In this document: positions 36,077-48,300 of the stretch, one piece after another
Layout of the letters: every line of letters begins with the position of its first letter
How positions within the stretch are numbered: the stretch's first letter is position 1
From: Abelmoschus esculentus
Taxonomy: Eukaryota > Streptophyta > Magnoliopsida > Malvales > Malvaceae
NCBI GenBank assembly: GCA_035048815.1
Contig: JAUCBN010000036.1
Location: 3,234,001-3,298,000 of the forward strand
Reading direction: 5' to 3'
Length of the DNA: 64,000 nucleotides
Position numbers and translations under genes: made by a program
Notes under the pieces: generated by a model
Told to the model about the DNA's origin: nothing
The model's input: the letters and a program-made list of their open reading frames with translations, nothing else
The model's database searches: none

Positions 36077-37363
36077 GATCTTCTATGCCGGATGCCTCTC
36101 TTTATATATAACCTTACTTGCCTAACAAGGAACCAACTTGGAAGATGAAGTAGAATATGACTTTTAATTGAATTTGTGGATCTATACTAATAAAAGGAAA
36201 GAGTCCCACTTAGGGATAACTATTCTTATTCCAACACTTTCATTTCCATCCTTACAGCTTGATATTCCACGCGGTGGAATCATTGGCATTACCATACGAC
36301 ATGCCAATTGTACTCTTAAAACCTTTTTTTTTACTCTTGTAGTTTTTAGGGAAATTCACTAATCCGAACTTACCTGCATCGCACGTCTAATTTTGTTAGG
36401 ATTATTTAATTGTACAACGTTTTGAACCCAAGACCTACTTAAGTGAAATTAGAGATGACACACGGGTGGGTGCTGTGTGGATGTCTTTAACTCATCACCT
36501 ACTCACTATCACAATGGGTATGATTTTTTTTATCTATTCTCACTCACTACCTATCAAACTCATATCTATCGTCACTCTAACTATGGTGGTGTGGTACGTA
36601 TTTCGTAAAGTTATACCTGTTTATCATCTAAACGAAACTAAATTGTTTAGCATTTGTATCAACAACTGTAGGTAAACATTGCACTCTTAAAACTTTTTTA
36701 TTCTCTTTTAAACATTGTATCTCAAACATATATTCGGACATGAATATGAATATCAAATATTTAAAATAAATGAAAGCATCTCCAGCCTTTACTGGTCAGT
36801 TGTGAATACCGTTAGCATAAAAGAGGTCTTTTAACTGAAAGTTAGAATCTAACCAGATTTTTATGTTCTTTTCAGACAAGGTTTGCATATGACATTGAAG
36901 GGTTTAGTTTACGTGATGATAGATGTCCGTTGTGAATATTAGGTCGAGAGAAGGACATTAAGTCCACTTTATTCCTTAATTGATGGTTAGTAGTTAATAT
37001 AATTAGAAAAGAAAAGATAGGAAAAGGAGAGCATGGGTTCAAGGAAACAGCGGAGTTTGTAGTGGTACAAGACATTGTTAGGTTTTAGACTTTTAGTAAC
37101 ACATCGATTCTCTCTATTCTGTAAGTTTTATTCGTGCCATTTAAAAGTGGCACAAGTTTTCGAATTAAAAATCAGTCCTTTGAAGGGGAAAAAATATTTA
37201 TTAAACATTTTTGTTACTAGAAGAAATGTAGAGACATAATTTGAAATCACCGAATCAAGTTTTACGGCGTTTTTAAAAAATAAATTATTAAAAAAATGGA
37301 ATTTTAAAATAATATCTCTAATAATAATAAGGGATCATAATTAAAACTTAAAAGTTATTTTAT
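36077..37363. other. Intergenic, AT-rich
   Basis: Holds the CML promoter side. A GGGTGGGTGCTG-like stretch near 36460 followed by CTCATCACCTACTCACTATC resembles generic dispersed plant repeat sequence. No gene. Confidence 0.4.
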
Positions 37364-37592
37364 GAGTAAAAGTTTTCTGTCTCTTTATCACGTTTCCTAT
37401 TGAAAATAAAAAAAAAAATAAACTTTAACTCTTATTTTTTATATCTTAACCCTTAAACCCTATAACCTACGAAATATAGCATACCCCTAATTTCTTAAAT
37501 TTAATCATAATCTTTAACTTTGAACTCTAAACCTCTAATTTAAAACAGAAATATAGAATAAAGTATAAAAAAGAGACAGAACACTTCCGCCC
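37364..37592. mobile_element. Mutator-like MITE, copy 2
   Basis: About 229 bp, starting GAGTAAAAGTTTTCTGTCTC and ending in its imperfect reverse complement (GAGACAGAACACTTCCGCCC). The interior carries CTTAACCCTTAAACCC-like and TAATCATAATCTTTAACTTT blocks shared with copies at 14160, 42249 and 54622. Flanks TTATTTTAT (37355-37363) and TTAATTTTT (37593-37601) match at 7 of 9 positions. Confidence 0.6.
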
Positions 37593-38020
37593 TTAATTTT
37601 TATCGACGAGAGTTTGTACTAAGATCTTTCTTTTCTAAATAATTTCAATGGCATCATGCTATATAAATAAACAAATTCATATTCAGGGACGGAAATGTAC
37701 GCTGTCAGGCTATATAAGTTTTAAAATCAAGTGTCTGTAAACCTCCTTGTTTGCAGGTCTACAAGAGTGGATCAATCTGCAAGAAATTTGCATTTTGGAT
37801 CACCCATTTTTAGCTGTTTTTTCTTTTGAAAAAAAAAACTCATTTAATGGTGCCTTCGAAGCATATAAAATATGTGAAATTTTAGATCAGATATGGGAGA
37901 TAACAAAAATTAACCCCAATAACTCAAATCTACATCAAACATATATTCAGTTCAGTATGTTCTAAGCAAAAGACTGCTGCAAAACCCTCCCATTCACCAT
38001 TGAAATGGAGACTTCTAGTT

Positions 38021-39036
38021 CTAGTTACCATATGTTGTTCTCGTCATCATCTTCATGAACTCATCCATATTTACCTCACCATCTTCTGCAGTAATCAAAA
38101 TTTACCAACGCTTAATCAATATACTTGGCTTGAAACTATGTACATGAACAAATTGTTTTATTAAGATCGAAGAAGGCTTACTATCTCGATCGGCTTCTCC
38201 GATCATATCTTGAATCTCTTTTCCAGTCAAGTTTATGCGGAGCTCGTCGGCAATGCGTTCAATGTCTTGAGCAGATATCTTTCCCTGAATCCAAATCAAG
38301 AATCAAACATGGGTTCTGAAATAAAAATACATAAACAGAAGAAGATGGTTTACATTGCTGTCTTGATCAATGATGTGAAATGCTTTCATAAGCTCCTCTT
38401 TGGTGTCCCTTTCATCAATCTTGGTAGTCATCATGTACACAAATTCATCGAAATCAATGGCACCACTGCCGTCTTTATCGACGTCGGCAATCATTTGACC
38501 GATTTGCTGGTGTGTACGTTCGCGTGTGCGGGTGGAGCAACAGATTTTTTTTTAAAATAAGGATTCTAGGTGAAAAAATAAACCTAGACAATCTATGAAA
38601 ATTTTGAAAATTACCTCTTCTGTCATCTCGAAACCTAGTGCCCTGTAATGCTATAACTTGTTAGCTTCAGTTTTTATCTGGGATATCAACTACAAATGTA
38701 TTAACATATACCTCATGGCAACATTCAGCTCTTTGGCATCAATGGTACCTGGACAGTAATGTATGGAATCATATATGTATCGACATTTGTATTTGAGTCC
38801 GAATAACGTAGTTTATAAGAATGTAAGCTCGTATACCCGATCCATCGATGTCGAATAGTTCGAATGCTTCTTTAATCTCTTGCTTCTTCTGTTGGCTTAA
38901 TCCATGGGGACGCCCCTTATGCTTGTCTTTCCCAGGTGTCTCTTTATAAAGACTAGCCTGATGAAGTGGTCAAAAGTCATAACATTCATAAACAAGGTTT
39001 ATAAAGATTCAGAAAATAGCAGAGCTAACGCACCAT
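38021..39036 (-). CDS. CEN: Centrin (caltractin-type EF-hand protein)
   Basis: Seven coding exons on the minus strand: 39036-39034 (ATG only), 38957-38837, 38748-38712, 38642-38615, 38506-38354, 38284-38182 and 38085-38021. They total 510 nt and encode 169 residues, the usual centrin length. Every junction is in phase. The four EF-hand loops are DIDGSGTIDAKE (37-48), DKDGSGAIDFDE (73-84), DQDSNGKISAQD (110-121) and DRDKDGEVNMDE (146-157). The start of the core (GLSQQKKQEIKEAFELFDID) and the C-terminal MMTRTTYG are centrin hallmarks. It resembles Arabidopsis CML19/CML20. Centrins act at microtubule-organising sites, in nucleotide-excision repair with RAD4/XPC, and in TREX-2. Exon 1 rests on the ATG|GTGCGT junction and is the least certain part. 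Confidence 0.88.
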
Positions 39037-39371
39037 TCTTAATTCAGATCGGATCAAAACTCGTTCGAAAAAATACCCAAAAAATATAAAGAAATAAAAA
39101 CTAAAAACAAAAAGACTGAATCTAAAATTTAACTAAAAAACATAAAAATATGGTTTTTTAAACATTTGGCATAACGTTGTGAAATTAGATGTCTCTTAAA
39201 TGGTCAATTGAAAGGAAATTAACCTCAATTTTATATTAATAAGAAATTATAAATATACAAACCATTTATATTTTATTTATTTATAAAAATAAATAGGGAA
39301 TATAAATATTGTTCCTAAAACTGTAAAATAAAATAAAGCCTTGTGATTTATGCCTAATTATAATGCTGGGC

Positions 39372-40574
39372 TTAGTTGCAAACACTGCCGCTTTTCATCG
39401 CCCTAGCCACGTGGCTAAAATCGACGGTCTTCATCTGTTTTGCGTGTGGACCACCGTACACGATTTTCTCCTCGCGTGCCCGCTTCCTTCCTGTGCTTTT
39501 CAACCATACCCCAAATAGTTTTAAACTTCCGTTTTCTTCTTCGCCGTTTTCGTCATCGCCACCGTAGCAGCTGCCATGAGCATCCGCATCATGGGTGCAC
39601 CCACAGCTTCCTTGCCGCATGATGCGATTGATTTGATCGGGACCTACCTTCACGCATTCAGTTAAAAACGCCACCAGCTCGTCGCACTGCTTCTTGGCTT
39701 GTGCCAGCTCCGAGCTCAGTATCACGTTATCCCTTTTCAGTTTCTCGTTCTCGTCTGATAAATCGGCTAATTCGGTTACGGTCGCCGGTTTCGTTTCCAC
39801 AGATCCCGGATTCTTTGAGCCTGGTGATGTCGACGTGGAGGTGGACCCTAGGTCCTCACCAGAGTTAGTCGGAGAGGAAGGTCCCGCATCAGACGGTTTT
39901 CCGTTATCCGGAGACGTTATCACCGTCTTCCGACGACGGATTTCGGACAAGAGCTCTCTTTGCCCTCGCTTGAAGTTCTCGTTGGCAAATTCCCATTTAT
40001 CCGGAACAACCTTTCGAAATCCCTGAAATAAAACGGCGAACTCATTCATTTTCACAGTCCGTACCGTTGACGGAAACAGCGAAAAGACGATCACAAGTCA
40101 CAACCCCTCACCTAACATTTGTTAACAATTTGTAAATTTTTTTTTGGAAAAATAATTAAATTACGGTAGTTGAACGATTAATTAATTCCTTTAATTAGTT
40201 CATATAACCCCATCATAATCTTTAATTAATTTTTAAAACAAACCATAGAAAAATTTGAAGAGATTACCCATCGAAGAAACAATTTAGCATATAATTAATA
40301 GTAATTGATTGATAAATTAATACAATTATTCCGTATCTGATATTGATTTAGAAAAGAAAGAAAAACTTACGTAAGTGTTTAGCTGACGGACGAAGCTGGA
40401 AAAGTTGTTGTGCTTGAAATAATTGGGAAGCAAATCCTTTGCAAAATCAGCAGTTTTCCAGACCACAAAAGACGTGCCGTTTTCATTCCACGAAATCACA
40501 TCGTCGGTGATCGGATCATCCACCAGCTGATACGTTTTGATCAAGAACGGCGCCGGAACTGACCTTTGCGACAT
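39372..40574 (-). CDS. HSFB2: Class B heat-shock transcription factor (HSFB2-like repressor)
   Basis: Two exons, 40574-40371 and 40022-39372, 284 residues. The intron splits the DNA-binding domain after QLNTY, the conserved HSF intron site. The winged-helix domain reads PAPFLIKTYQLVDDPITDDV, then SFVVWKTADFAKDLLPNYFK, NNFSSFVRQLNTYGFRKVVP and KWEFANENFKRG. A coiled-coil oligomerisation region LADLSDENEKLKRDNVILSS follows. Near the C-terminus is KLFGVWLK (LFGV at 237-240), the class B repression motif, then a basic KSTGRKRAREEK. Class B factors lack the AHA activation motif and repress or attenuate the heat response. The frame stays open upstream to an ATG at 40685 (37 extra residues). The start MSQRSVPAPFL is preferred by family. 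Confidence 0.94.
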
Positions 40575-40955
40575 CTTCTCCGACTTTCCGATTGACCAAA
40601 ACTCTCTCAAAGAGTCAAAGTATAACGTAAACCCCAAAAAGATTAAAAATAAAGATTCTAACAAAGAATTCTGATTACAAGACAAAAATTACAACAAAAC
40701 AGACCAATTAAAACTTAAAAGAGAAGGTGATGATTTAAGCAGAGCAACTAAAGAGAAGAAGAGCGGTCAAGAATTCCCAACCCCAGCAATAGAACCCAGA
40801 GAGAAAGACTCGAGAGTGAAGTAGATTATCGCAGCGTTTGCTCGCATCAGTTTCCATTAATTAACAACACTGAACAAGATCATAACTCTGGGTTATTAAA
40901 TCAGAAGAAGAAAAACAGAGTCTGTCTCTTTCTGTAAAATGTTGTAGGTTGTTTG

Positions 40956-40963
40956 TTTATAAA
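40956..40963 (-). promoter_or_regulatory. Probable TATA box of the HSFB2-like gene
   Basis: TTTATAAA on either strand, about 385 bp upstream of the chosen ATG, which implies a leader of about 350 nt. Confidence 0.5.
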
Positions 40964-41138
40964 GGGGAAGTCGTACGCCATTTGTCATTGAAAGTCGGTT
41001 TCTTCTCCAGTAGACTGAGTCCTCGTTTCCCAGATGTTGTAGATAAGAACATGCTTTCTGTCTGTGTAGCTGAGACCATGTAGACGTTTCCAACCAGGAG
41101 AGTCGAGAAACATGGATTGTCTTTGTTTTTGTTGGACG

Positions 41139-41146
41139 GAAGCTTC
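41139..41146 (-). promoter_or_regulatory. Heat-shock element GAAnnTTC (1)
   Basis: GAAGCTTC, a palindromic two-unit HSE core, about 180 bp upstream of the predicted TATA box of the HSFB2-like gene. Consistent with control by heat-shock factors, possibly including itself. Confidence 0.4.
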
Positions 41147-41210
41147 GACTACATTTTAAATGGATTTCACATGGAACGCGTACGGTACACGTGTCTGTCA
41201 CGCTTTTTTA

Positions 41211-41218
41211 TTCAAGAA
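41211..41218 (-). promoter_or_regulatory. Heat-shock element TTCnnGAA (2)
   Basis: TTCAAGAA, a second two-unit HSE core, about 250 bp upstream of the predicted TATA box of the HSFB2-like gene. Confidence 0.35.
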
Positions 41219-41219
41219 G

Positions 41220-42248
41220 CTCCCTTACTCACCAACTACAGGAAAATATATAAAAATAATAATATATTTCTCGTTGCTTCCATTCATCGCTAGTACTATT
41301 ATTATTAGCCACTGAATCGTTTTTACTGAAGTTGGTCTTTAAAATTATGGATAAAATAATATAGTTACAGATAATAATATAATTTAAATTTGGTTTGAAT
41401 TTGATTTAAATTCGAAGAAAAATTTTGATTTAAATCCGATTAAAAGAAGTTTAGATCTGAATTCAAAATAATATTTGAGTTTCAATAGAAGGTGGATTTG
41501 ATCAGATCTGAATTAAACCTGAATCTATATCTGATATAAATTTTATTCATATATAAATCTAAAAAAATATTTAAAATTTTTAAATTTAAAGAGTTTGAGT
41601 TGTTACCTTAATTTTTTTATATTAAATTGTAATATTTGTTGAGGTTTTTATGTGCTATAAATTTAAAAATATCTGTTTGATAAAAATATTTTTATTTAAA
41701 GATATTTATTTGAGTTATTACTTTAAAAAAATAATTAGATTTGGACTTTTAGACTTAGATTTAGATTTTTAAATATTTTTATTGAATTAAATTTAAATTT
41801 ATGTAAATAGACTTAGATTCGAACTTAAATTTTTAAAAATCTAAATATTAATTGAATTACACTCAAATTTTATAAAATCTATCCAAGTCCGATCTATTGT
41901 CATCCCTAATATGTAATCTTTTCATTTGATTAATATATCATAGAATTCGTTGAATTCTCTCAAATATCTTAAATTCATGTATTTTAATTATTTGGATGAT
42001 GTTATATTTTGGTATTTGTCACATCTTTATTTTAAAAGTGAAATATTTTTTATTCATTGGTGCAAAAAGAAAAATATCATATCTAACCAATGCAATGCTT
42101 GGTTTTTAGATATTAAAATTTTCACGGAGTATGACACTCTAAATCTGATGCGATCTAAAAACAATCTAATTCTAATAATTAAAATAACTTTGGTGAAATT
42201 AATACAAGTTATGATTTAATTTGAGTAGGGTAAGAAGATAATTTTATG
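41220..42248. other. Intergenic, AT-rich
   Basis: From 41360 to 41910 there are many loosely repeated GATTTRAATYYGA-type units, ending near CCGATCTATTGTCATCCCTA, which resembles the end of a dispersed plant element. The frame at 41950 has no recognisable motif. No gene. Confidence 0.4.
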
Positions 42249-42497
42249 GAGTAAAAATCATTTTGCCATTTTATCATGATTCTTGTTAAAGAAAATCTAA
42301 AAAATTAAATTTTAAATTTTAACCTTTATTTTTTATATCCGAAATCTTATATTCTACACCTCTAAGTTTTAACATTTTATCTCTAATTTTTAAAATTTGA
42401 ACCACAACTCTTAACCTTAAATCCTAAACTCTAAATCTTTTAATTTAAAGCAGAGATACAAAAAGAAACATAAGTAAAAGATAAACTATTTGTACCC
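42249..42497. mobile_element. Mutator-like MITE, copy 3
   Basis: About 249 bp from GAGTAAAAATCATTTTGCC to AAACTATTTGTACCC. Flanks AATTTTATG (42240-42248) and AATTTTATA (42498-42506) match at 8 of 9 positions. The interior shares AAATTTTAACCTTTATTTTT and AACTCTTAACCTTAAATCCT-like blocks with the other copies. Confidence 0.68.
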
Positions 42498-42509
42498 AAT
42501 TTTATATGA

Positions 42510-44273
42510 TAAATCTATCATATATTTTTGTTTCTCAAGGAATATATACTAAGAAAATAACCTGACTTGGTTTAAAAGATTTACCAATTCTTACCTTACA
42601 TATTTTGATTTGACCTATCAGTCCAAATCGACTAAAGCATTGATCATTCCAAAGATGAATCCAAATGACAAATAAAGTGTAGCTGTGAAGGGAATGAACA
42701 AGAATCGCCGACAACCAGAAAGTTCAGTTCACTCTTCCACCCAGGCCGGGTAGGTCTTCTTTCTAATCAAATCAAACCCAGCCATAGCCATAGCCTACAC
42801 CAGTCTCATGAGTCATAGTAGGTGAAGTTAGGTAAAGTCAAAGACCAAAAACGTTTTTGCATGCATTTTCCTCTACTTTAGACTATTTTCTACGGATATA
42901 AAGATAATAATCATGGGGACTAGAAACACTACTGAATATATAAAAATGAAGTCCAGACAATGATGTCGTCTAGCCTTGTTTTCTGATTGTTTTCGTCGGC
43001 CATGCCCAAACATGCCTTGTTCTGTTGGGTACAGTTTCTTCTTGTTCAAGAAAACCCTAGAATCTATGGTGTTTCTTAGCAGATGTATACTTATTCTTCT
43101 GTCGTGTTGGATAGCGTAAAGTTTCCTCTACCATTGACGTGATAGCACAGATGTTAGAGTTCAATCCCAACATCATTAGGAGTTTCTCCTCCCATGCTTT
43201 TATTTCTTCGTCAAACTTCAACTACTGTGCTGTAATAATTAACATAAGTGAAAAAATAACAATTAAATCACTAAAATACGAAGTAATATTTTTTCACGAG
43301 TATAAAACTGTACAATTAAATGTATGATTAATACTACAATTCATAAATTTAATAATATAATTGTATTTATTATACGGATAAAATGTTGAATCAATTTTAC
43401 ATCTCTATCACGCTAATCCAAATGAAGATCTGTTGTATACCGTTGAAAACCTTTTACTTGGAATAAATAGTTAAATATTTTTTTTTATTTATTTCAGATT
43501 TAATATGAATAATATACATACACAAATAATTTATGAAAAGAAAAATAATTAAGTCCTATTAAATGAATAAATTGAATAAAATAATTTTTTATCAATTTTG
43601 ATCATTAGTTATTAATAATCAAGGTGGTATTTATGAAAGATCCACGGGATCACAATTTTCTTAAAAATTTAAAAAAATTAAATTGAAATATTGATAAATT
43701 TTTTAGATATTATATGTTATAATTTTATCATGCGATATTTAACTAATAATTTGATTCCTTCCACGAATATGAAGTCTCGACCCATAGTGTCTTTCTTTTC
43801 TTTTTTCTTCTAATTTTTTGAAATTAATTAACAACTTTATTGTATTGTAGTGTTTCTGTGTTCCCACGCATACACAACTTGTCAAAGACGTAACGTAATG
43901 ACTTGTGTTGATAAGGAAGCAACCTACTCACACGGGAAGAGGATGGGGATGAATCGGTCAGTCTAAAAGAGAGATATTTTTGAAGTATTTCTTTTTATAG
44001 GAGTGTCATAAGACTACATGGACAAGAAGAAATGGTTTTAAATAGGCGTCTCAGCCCAAATCAGAAATGGATTTCTCTTTTTCGGACATGGTGAATAGAG
44101 TTGAAGCCTCAAAGACGAGCCATATTTTTAGCCCAAAGACGTGGCGATCCTCAACAATCCATCCAAGTCATCGTCTCTCGCTGCCGTGTCCACCGCCACG
44201 ATACTCTCTATCACGTCACCCATGACAAGCAAGGACTGTAAGCAAATAAATCAAATTCAGGTACCATTCTGTA
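42510..44273. other. Intergenic, no supported gene
   Basis: AT-rich. The section 42650-43140 is less biased and could be an untranslated or decayed transcript, but no frame longer than about 60 codons matches a family. The frame at 44141-44332 opposes the copia fragment and is unsupported. Confidence 0.4.
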
Positions 44274-44558
44274 TTAGAGCTTCCTATTCACTGTGTACAG
44301 CAGCATGGCATTACGGATGTTGCAAAGCATGAAACACAGTAGCCAGGCCAGGACCTCTCGAAACTCAGCAGAATATATCTTAGGGTTGAATGTGCCAAAT
44401 TTACTCCAGGTTACCATAGGATGCATATCGGTTGTATTCCCAACAGCTACCGTAGAATAATAATTGTTTTTTTTATGTTTTTTATCCCCAAAATCAAAAG
44501 ACCTTACTCGAAAAGTAGATGACGAAGAATCATATAATATTGATTTATTTTCACTCAA
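44274..44558 (-). mobile_element. Ty1/copia retrotransposon polyprotein fragment (decayed)
   Basis: A 94-codon minus-strand frame contains HPMVTWSKFGTFNPKIYSAE, a degenerate form of the HPMVTRSKxGIFKPK stretch that lies between integrase and reverse transcriptase in plant copia polyproteins. Nothing before or after it in the frame is recognisably integrase or reverse transcriptase, so only a scrap remains. No intact LTR pair was found around it. Confidence 0.5.
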
Positions 44559-44933
44559 TTCATTTCTTAATACCAGTAGCCTTGATAAATGACCATCAAG
44601 TGCCTTCTTCGGGACACTTTTTACCTAATAACATTATCATGATTTTTGCTTTATGAAGATTGAGTTGATTAAACTCTAAAGCAACGAATCCCAAATGATT
44701 TATTTTTAAATTAACCACTTGCTCTGCCCTGGTTAGCAACTCAAGTAGTTCATTTGCTTCATTAGGGAGGAAGCACATGGGGAGGTACATATGTTAGAAT
44801 TAAAAAATATTCAATACGAATATAAACCCAAGATCTATACATGTTAAATTATAATAGCAAGTCTCAGACGGAGAAAAGAGATATGCAAGTTAACCTAATT
44901 CTTGGGACCATAACCCCTTTATATAGTTGATTT

Positions 44934-44975
44934 AATAACCAACTAGTAGTTGATTTAATAACCAACTCTCTGAAG
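44934..44975. repeat. Short direct tandem duplication (about 22 bp, two copies)
   Basis: TAGTTGATTTAATAACCAAC occurs twice in succession, the two copies separated by TAG. Possibly part of a decayed LTR near the copia fragment. Confidence 0.7.
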
Positions 44976-45293
44976 TATTTATAATTCTGCCCCTCATCAA
45001 ATTATAAATACACCTTATGGTATCTACACTTTTAATTCCATGATAATTTAATACCTATAACACGTGTAACATAATTGGTCACTTAATTACGTGTTAAATT
45101 TTATAATAGCAATATACATTATACATATGTATCCACTATTATTGAATTTTAATCCAACAACATATCTTTTCTTTGATTAATTTAATTTGCTAAATTACCC
45201 ACTAATCTTGTAGCACATAAGATATTGAATCCGTAGCTTAGATTCTTGCTCCACAAATCGCTAAATATTCTCCCAAACATGCATAATTCTTAG

Positions 45294-45309
45294 CCCCCCC
45301 CCCCCCCCC
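45294..45309. repeat. C16 homopolymer run
   Basis: Sixteen consecutive C residues in otherwise AT-rich DNA. This is a likely replication-slippage or assembly-length hotspot. In double-stranded form it is G-run DNA, so quadruplex formation across molecules is conceivable but not shown. Confidence 0.85.
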
Positions 45310-48300
45310 AAGACCTATTTCACCTTTATGAGTAGATCTTAGGTGAAAATAGGATGCCTCAGACTATTTGTTCTCATTTTCTTATCTCAATCACAATATA
45401 TATGCAATCTATGTATGATTTTATTAAATTGGATGTTATCTTCGATTAAAAAAAGTTGTCACATTTTATATAGGACTCCACCCTAATATATAATATGACG
45501 AGAGATGAGTCTAATATGTACGTCAGATATTGTTAAACATTATTAAATTGATTAATAAAGATTAAAAGTATTAAAGATTTAATATATAATTAATAATTAA
45601 TTAAAATAAAATTTAATTAAATTAAATTATTTTTATAGAGAAAACTATACAGGCGATCACTTAACTATCACCTTTTTGTTTTGGTCACCCAACAAATTTT
45701 TTATCAATATCGTAAATAATATTTTATTTCATTATTGTTTGGTCACTGAATTTCCCTTAAATTGTAACATGGTTTAATAAATAACTCATAAAATATTTAA
45801 ACCCTAATTGACCCAACTTGTTATTGATCTAAAATATTAATTCAACACTTACGTAATAAGCCTGAACTTTTAACATGTTCTTAAAATGACATGATTTGAA
45901 GTTTATTAGAACATGAATTAACTCGATATTTAATTGTTTAGATTTAAATTATTATAACTTAAGCTTATTTGATCCAACCTATATCGAATCTGAATTTAGA
46001 TTAAACTAACGTTGACCTGAATTAAAATCGACCCAAATCAAACTCGACTCGAAACATTAACTCAATCATGATATAACTCAAACAAGATATGAACCGACCT
46101 AATACCAGATTTTATTTTTCTTGAAAGATTAATACCTGATTTTACAAAATGAACATACCCCATAGCTGCTAGCCGGAATCTTTCGTGCGGTCTATTTTTT
46201 CACCAATTTCGTATACCAACACGGTGATTGTTTTCTTCTTTTGTGGAATCTCAAATTATAGATCATAAATACGCTAACTTATTATAAAATTTAATAAATA
46301 AATAAATATCAATGTTATTAAACCATGGATTTAAATTAATTAACTTAAACAATTATTTAAAAGGGTGATTGAGAAGGCAATGTCAATCCCAAGTAGAGAA
46401 TAGATAGCTTGACTTATGACGTTGAAGAGGAACATATATATGTAAGCAATCCTTCACGACCACTACTTTACAAGACGGAAAAATCAGACCTAGAGATTGG
46501 ACACCACCGAGGTCATAGAAAGATTTTTTTTTTCTAACTTAAAAAAATTAAAATAAAATTATATAAAAATTATTATAAAAATTTTGATATTAATTTTCGG
46601 TATAAAAATTAGGGTGTAACAGATTAATGTGCCGAAAATCATTTCTAGGAATAACTTGTTTTGTAGGTTGGAGACAGTTTTTGGAGGAATATTTGTGTCT
46701 AACTCGTTTTGTTTTTTCCTCTATTATTTCATTTATTTTTTATATTCATAATTTCAATATAAATTTTAAATAAATTTGTAAAAAAATGTAAAACATTAAT
46801 GAACTTATATAGGTTTAATTAAATTTGAGTAGAGGATTACATGAATAGATAATTTAAGTTATTTGTAAATTTTTTAAATATATATTTGTAAATGAATTAT
46901 AAGTAAAGTTATTTTAATATTATAAGTTGGGTTAAGAAGTCATCATATGTATTATTTATTTTATTTCATTCTTTTTAATATCAAATAATGAAATATAATA
47001 CCAATAATTGTTGGGTATATTGATAATGTACTTATAAAAGGAGAAGTGAGTTTAAACCTTAAATATGATATTACTGACAGAGACAACCTCACACTTCAGA
47101 CATAAATTAAATTTTTATATAAATTTTTTAAAAAAACTTTAAAATTAGATTGTTTAAATATTATTTATATTTTTAATATATAAAAGATGAAATTTAATTA
47201 ATTCTTTGAAGAGTATTTTTTTTTTACTAACATTTAATTTTAATTCTAATCCGATTTAATAAAAGGGAGAAAAAAAGACTTTAGAAAAAAGAATGATACT
47301 ACTAATGATTCTAGAACTCATAGTTTGAGAAATTAAGAAAAAAAATTAACTAACCATTCATAAAATATATAAACCATAACTTTGTAAATAAATGCCATCA
47401 AACTTAAATTGATTTTAAGAGAATAAATTACCTAATAAATAATCTAGTTTTAACGATTTACAAATTATAATTATAATTTAAATTTTGTCTTGATTATTAT
47501 AATAAATAGATAATTGAGTTATTGTTAAAATATAGTCGAATAACATAAATTTGTATCTAGTCATAAATTTTGTATCACTGTTATTTTTAATTTATATTAG
47601 CGAAATTTCTCTTATTAAGCTCATGACAAGAGTGGTTGTCTCCGACTGAATTTTTTCTCTATTAAATTGATCTTTTATATTTTTTTTAAAAATAATAAAA
47701 TTATAAATTTATCTATTTAAAAATTTATATTCTGTCCTAACAATAATCATTAATTTTAATCGTATTTTTTAAAGATTGCGTAGCAAGTTCATTGTTGCCA
47801 ACATCGTTAGACTACAATACTTGAGTCTTAATTTTAATTATAAGTGTGATTATGAGTGGTAAGCTAATTCATGATTCTTATAGCTACAATGGACCCCACG
47901 CCACCAAAAGGATTGCATTTAACTATAAGTTTGGGGAGGAAACAAAGCTTTATTCTTAATTAATTGGATTAGCTGAAGGCAATGGCATCGTATAAAGGTA
48001 CTAATTGATGGTTAAGGATATCAAATCTTATTTATTGTATTAAAATAATGGATTTCCTACAACCCATCAGACATAATAATAATCAAAACATGTTATATGA
48101 ACAGTGTTCTGTCAAATTGGACAATTTGTATTTCAAGCGAAATGCTTCACTTTAGACACGTGATAATCATATCGTATACCAATAAAACTTGTTTTTTTTT
48201 AATTTTTATGAGTATTTTAATTTTAATTATAGTTAAAATTTAAATATATGATTAAAATTTAAAGATTGTAATTAGAATTTAATGTTTACCGATCAGAACT

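Noticed and set aside
36440..36680. Frame with Thr/His/Ser-rich translation near 36466-36675
   Set aside because: Follows a GGGTGGGTGC-type stretch that looks like dispersed repeat DNA. No conserved motif and no splice partner.
44596..44790. 64-codon minus-strand frame next to the copia fragment
   Set aside because: No copia motif could be recognised in it and it is not in a clear continuous frame with the fragment at 44274.
44780..45240. Possible LTR around the copia scrap
   Set aside because: I could not find a matching second LTR, TG...CA ends or a primer-binding site, so no LTR is claimed.
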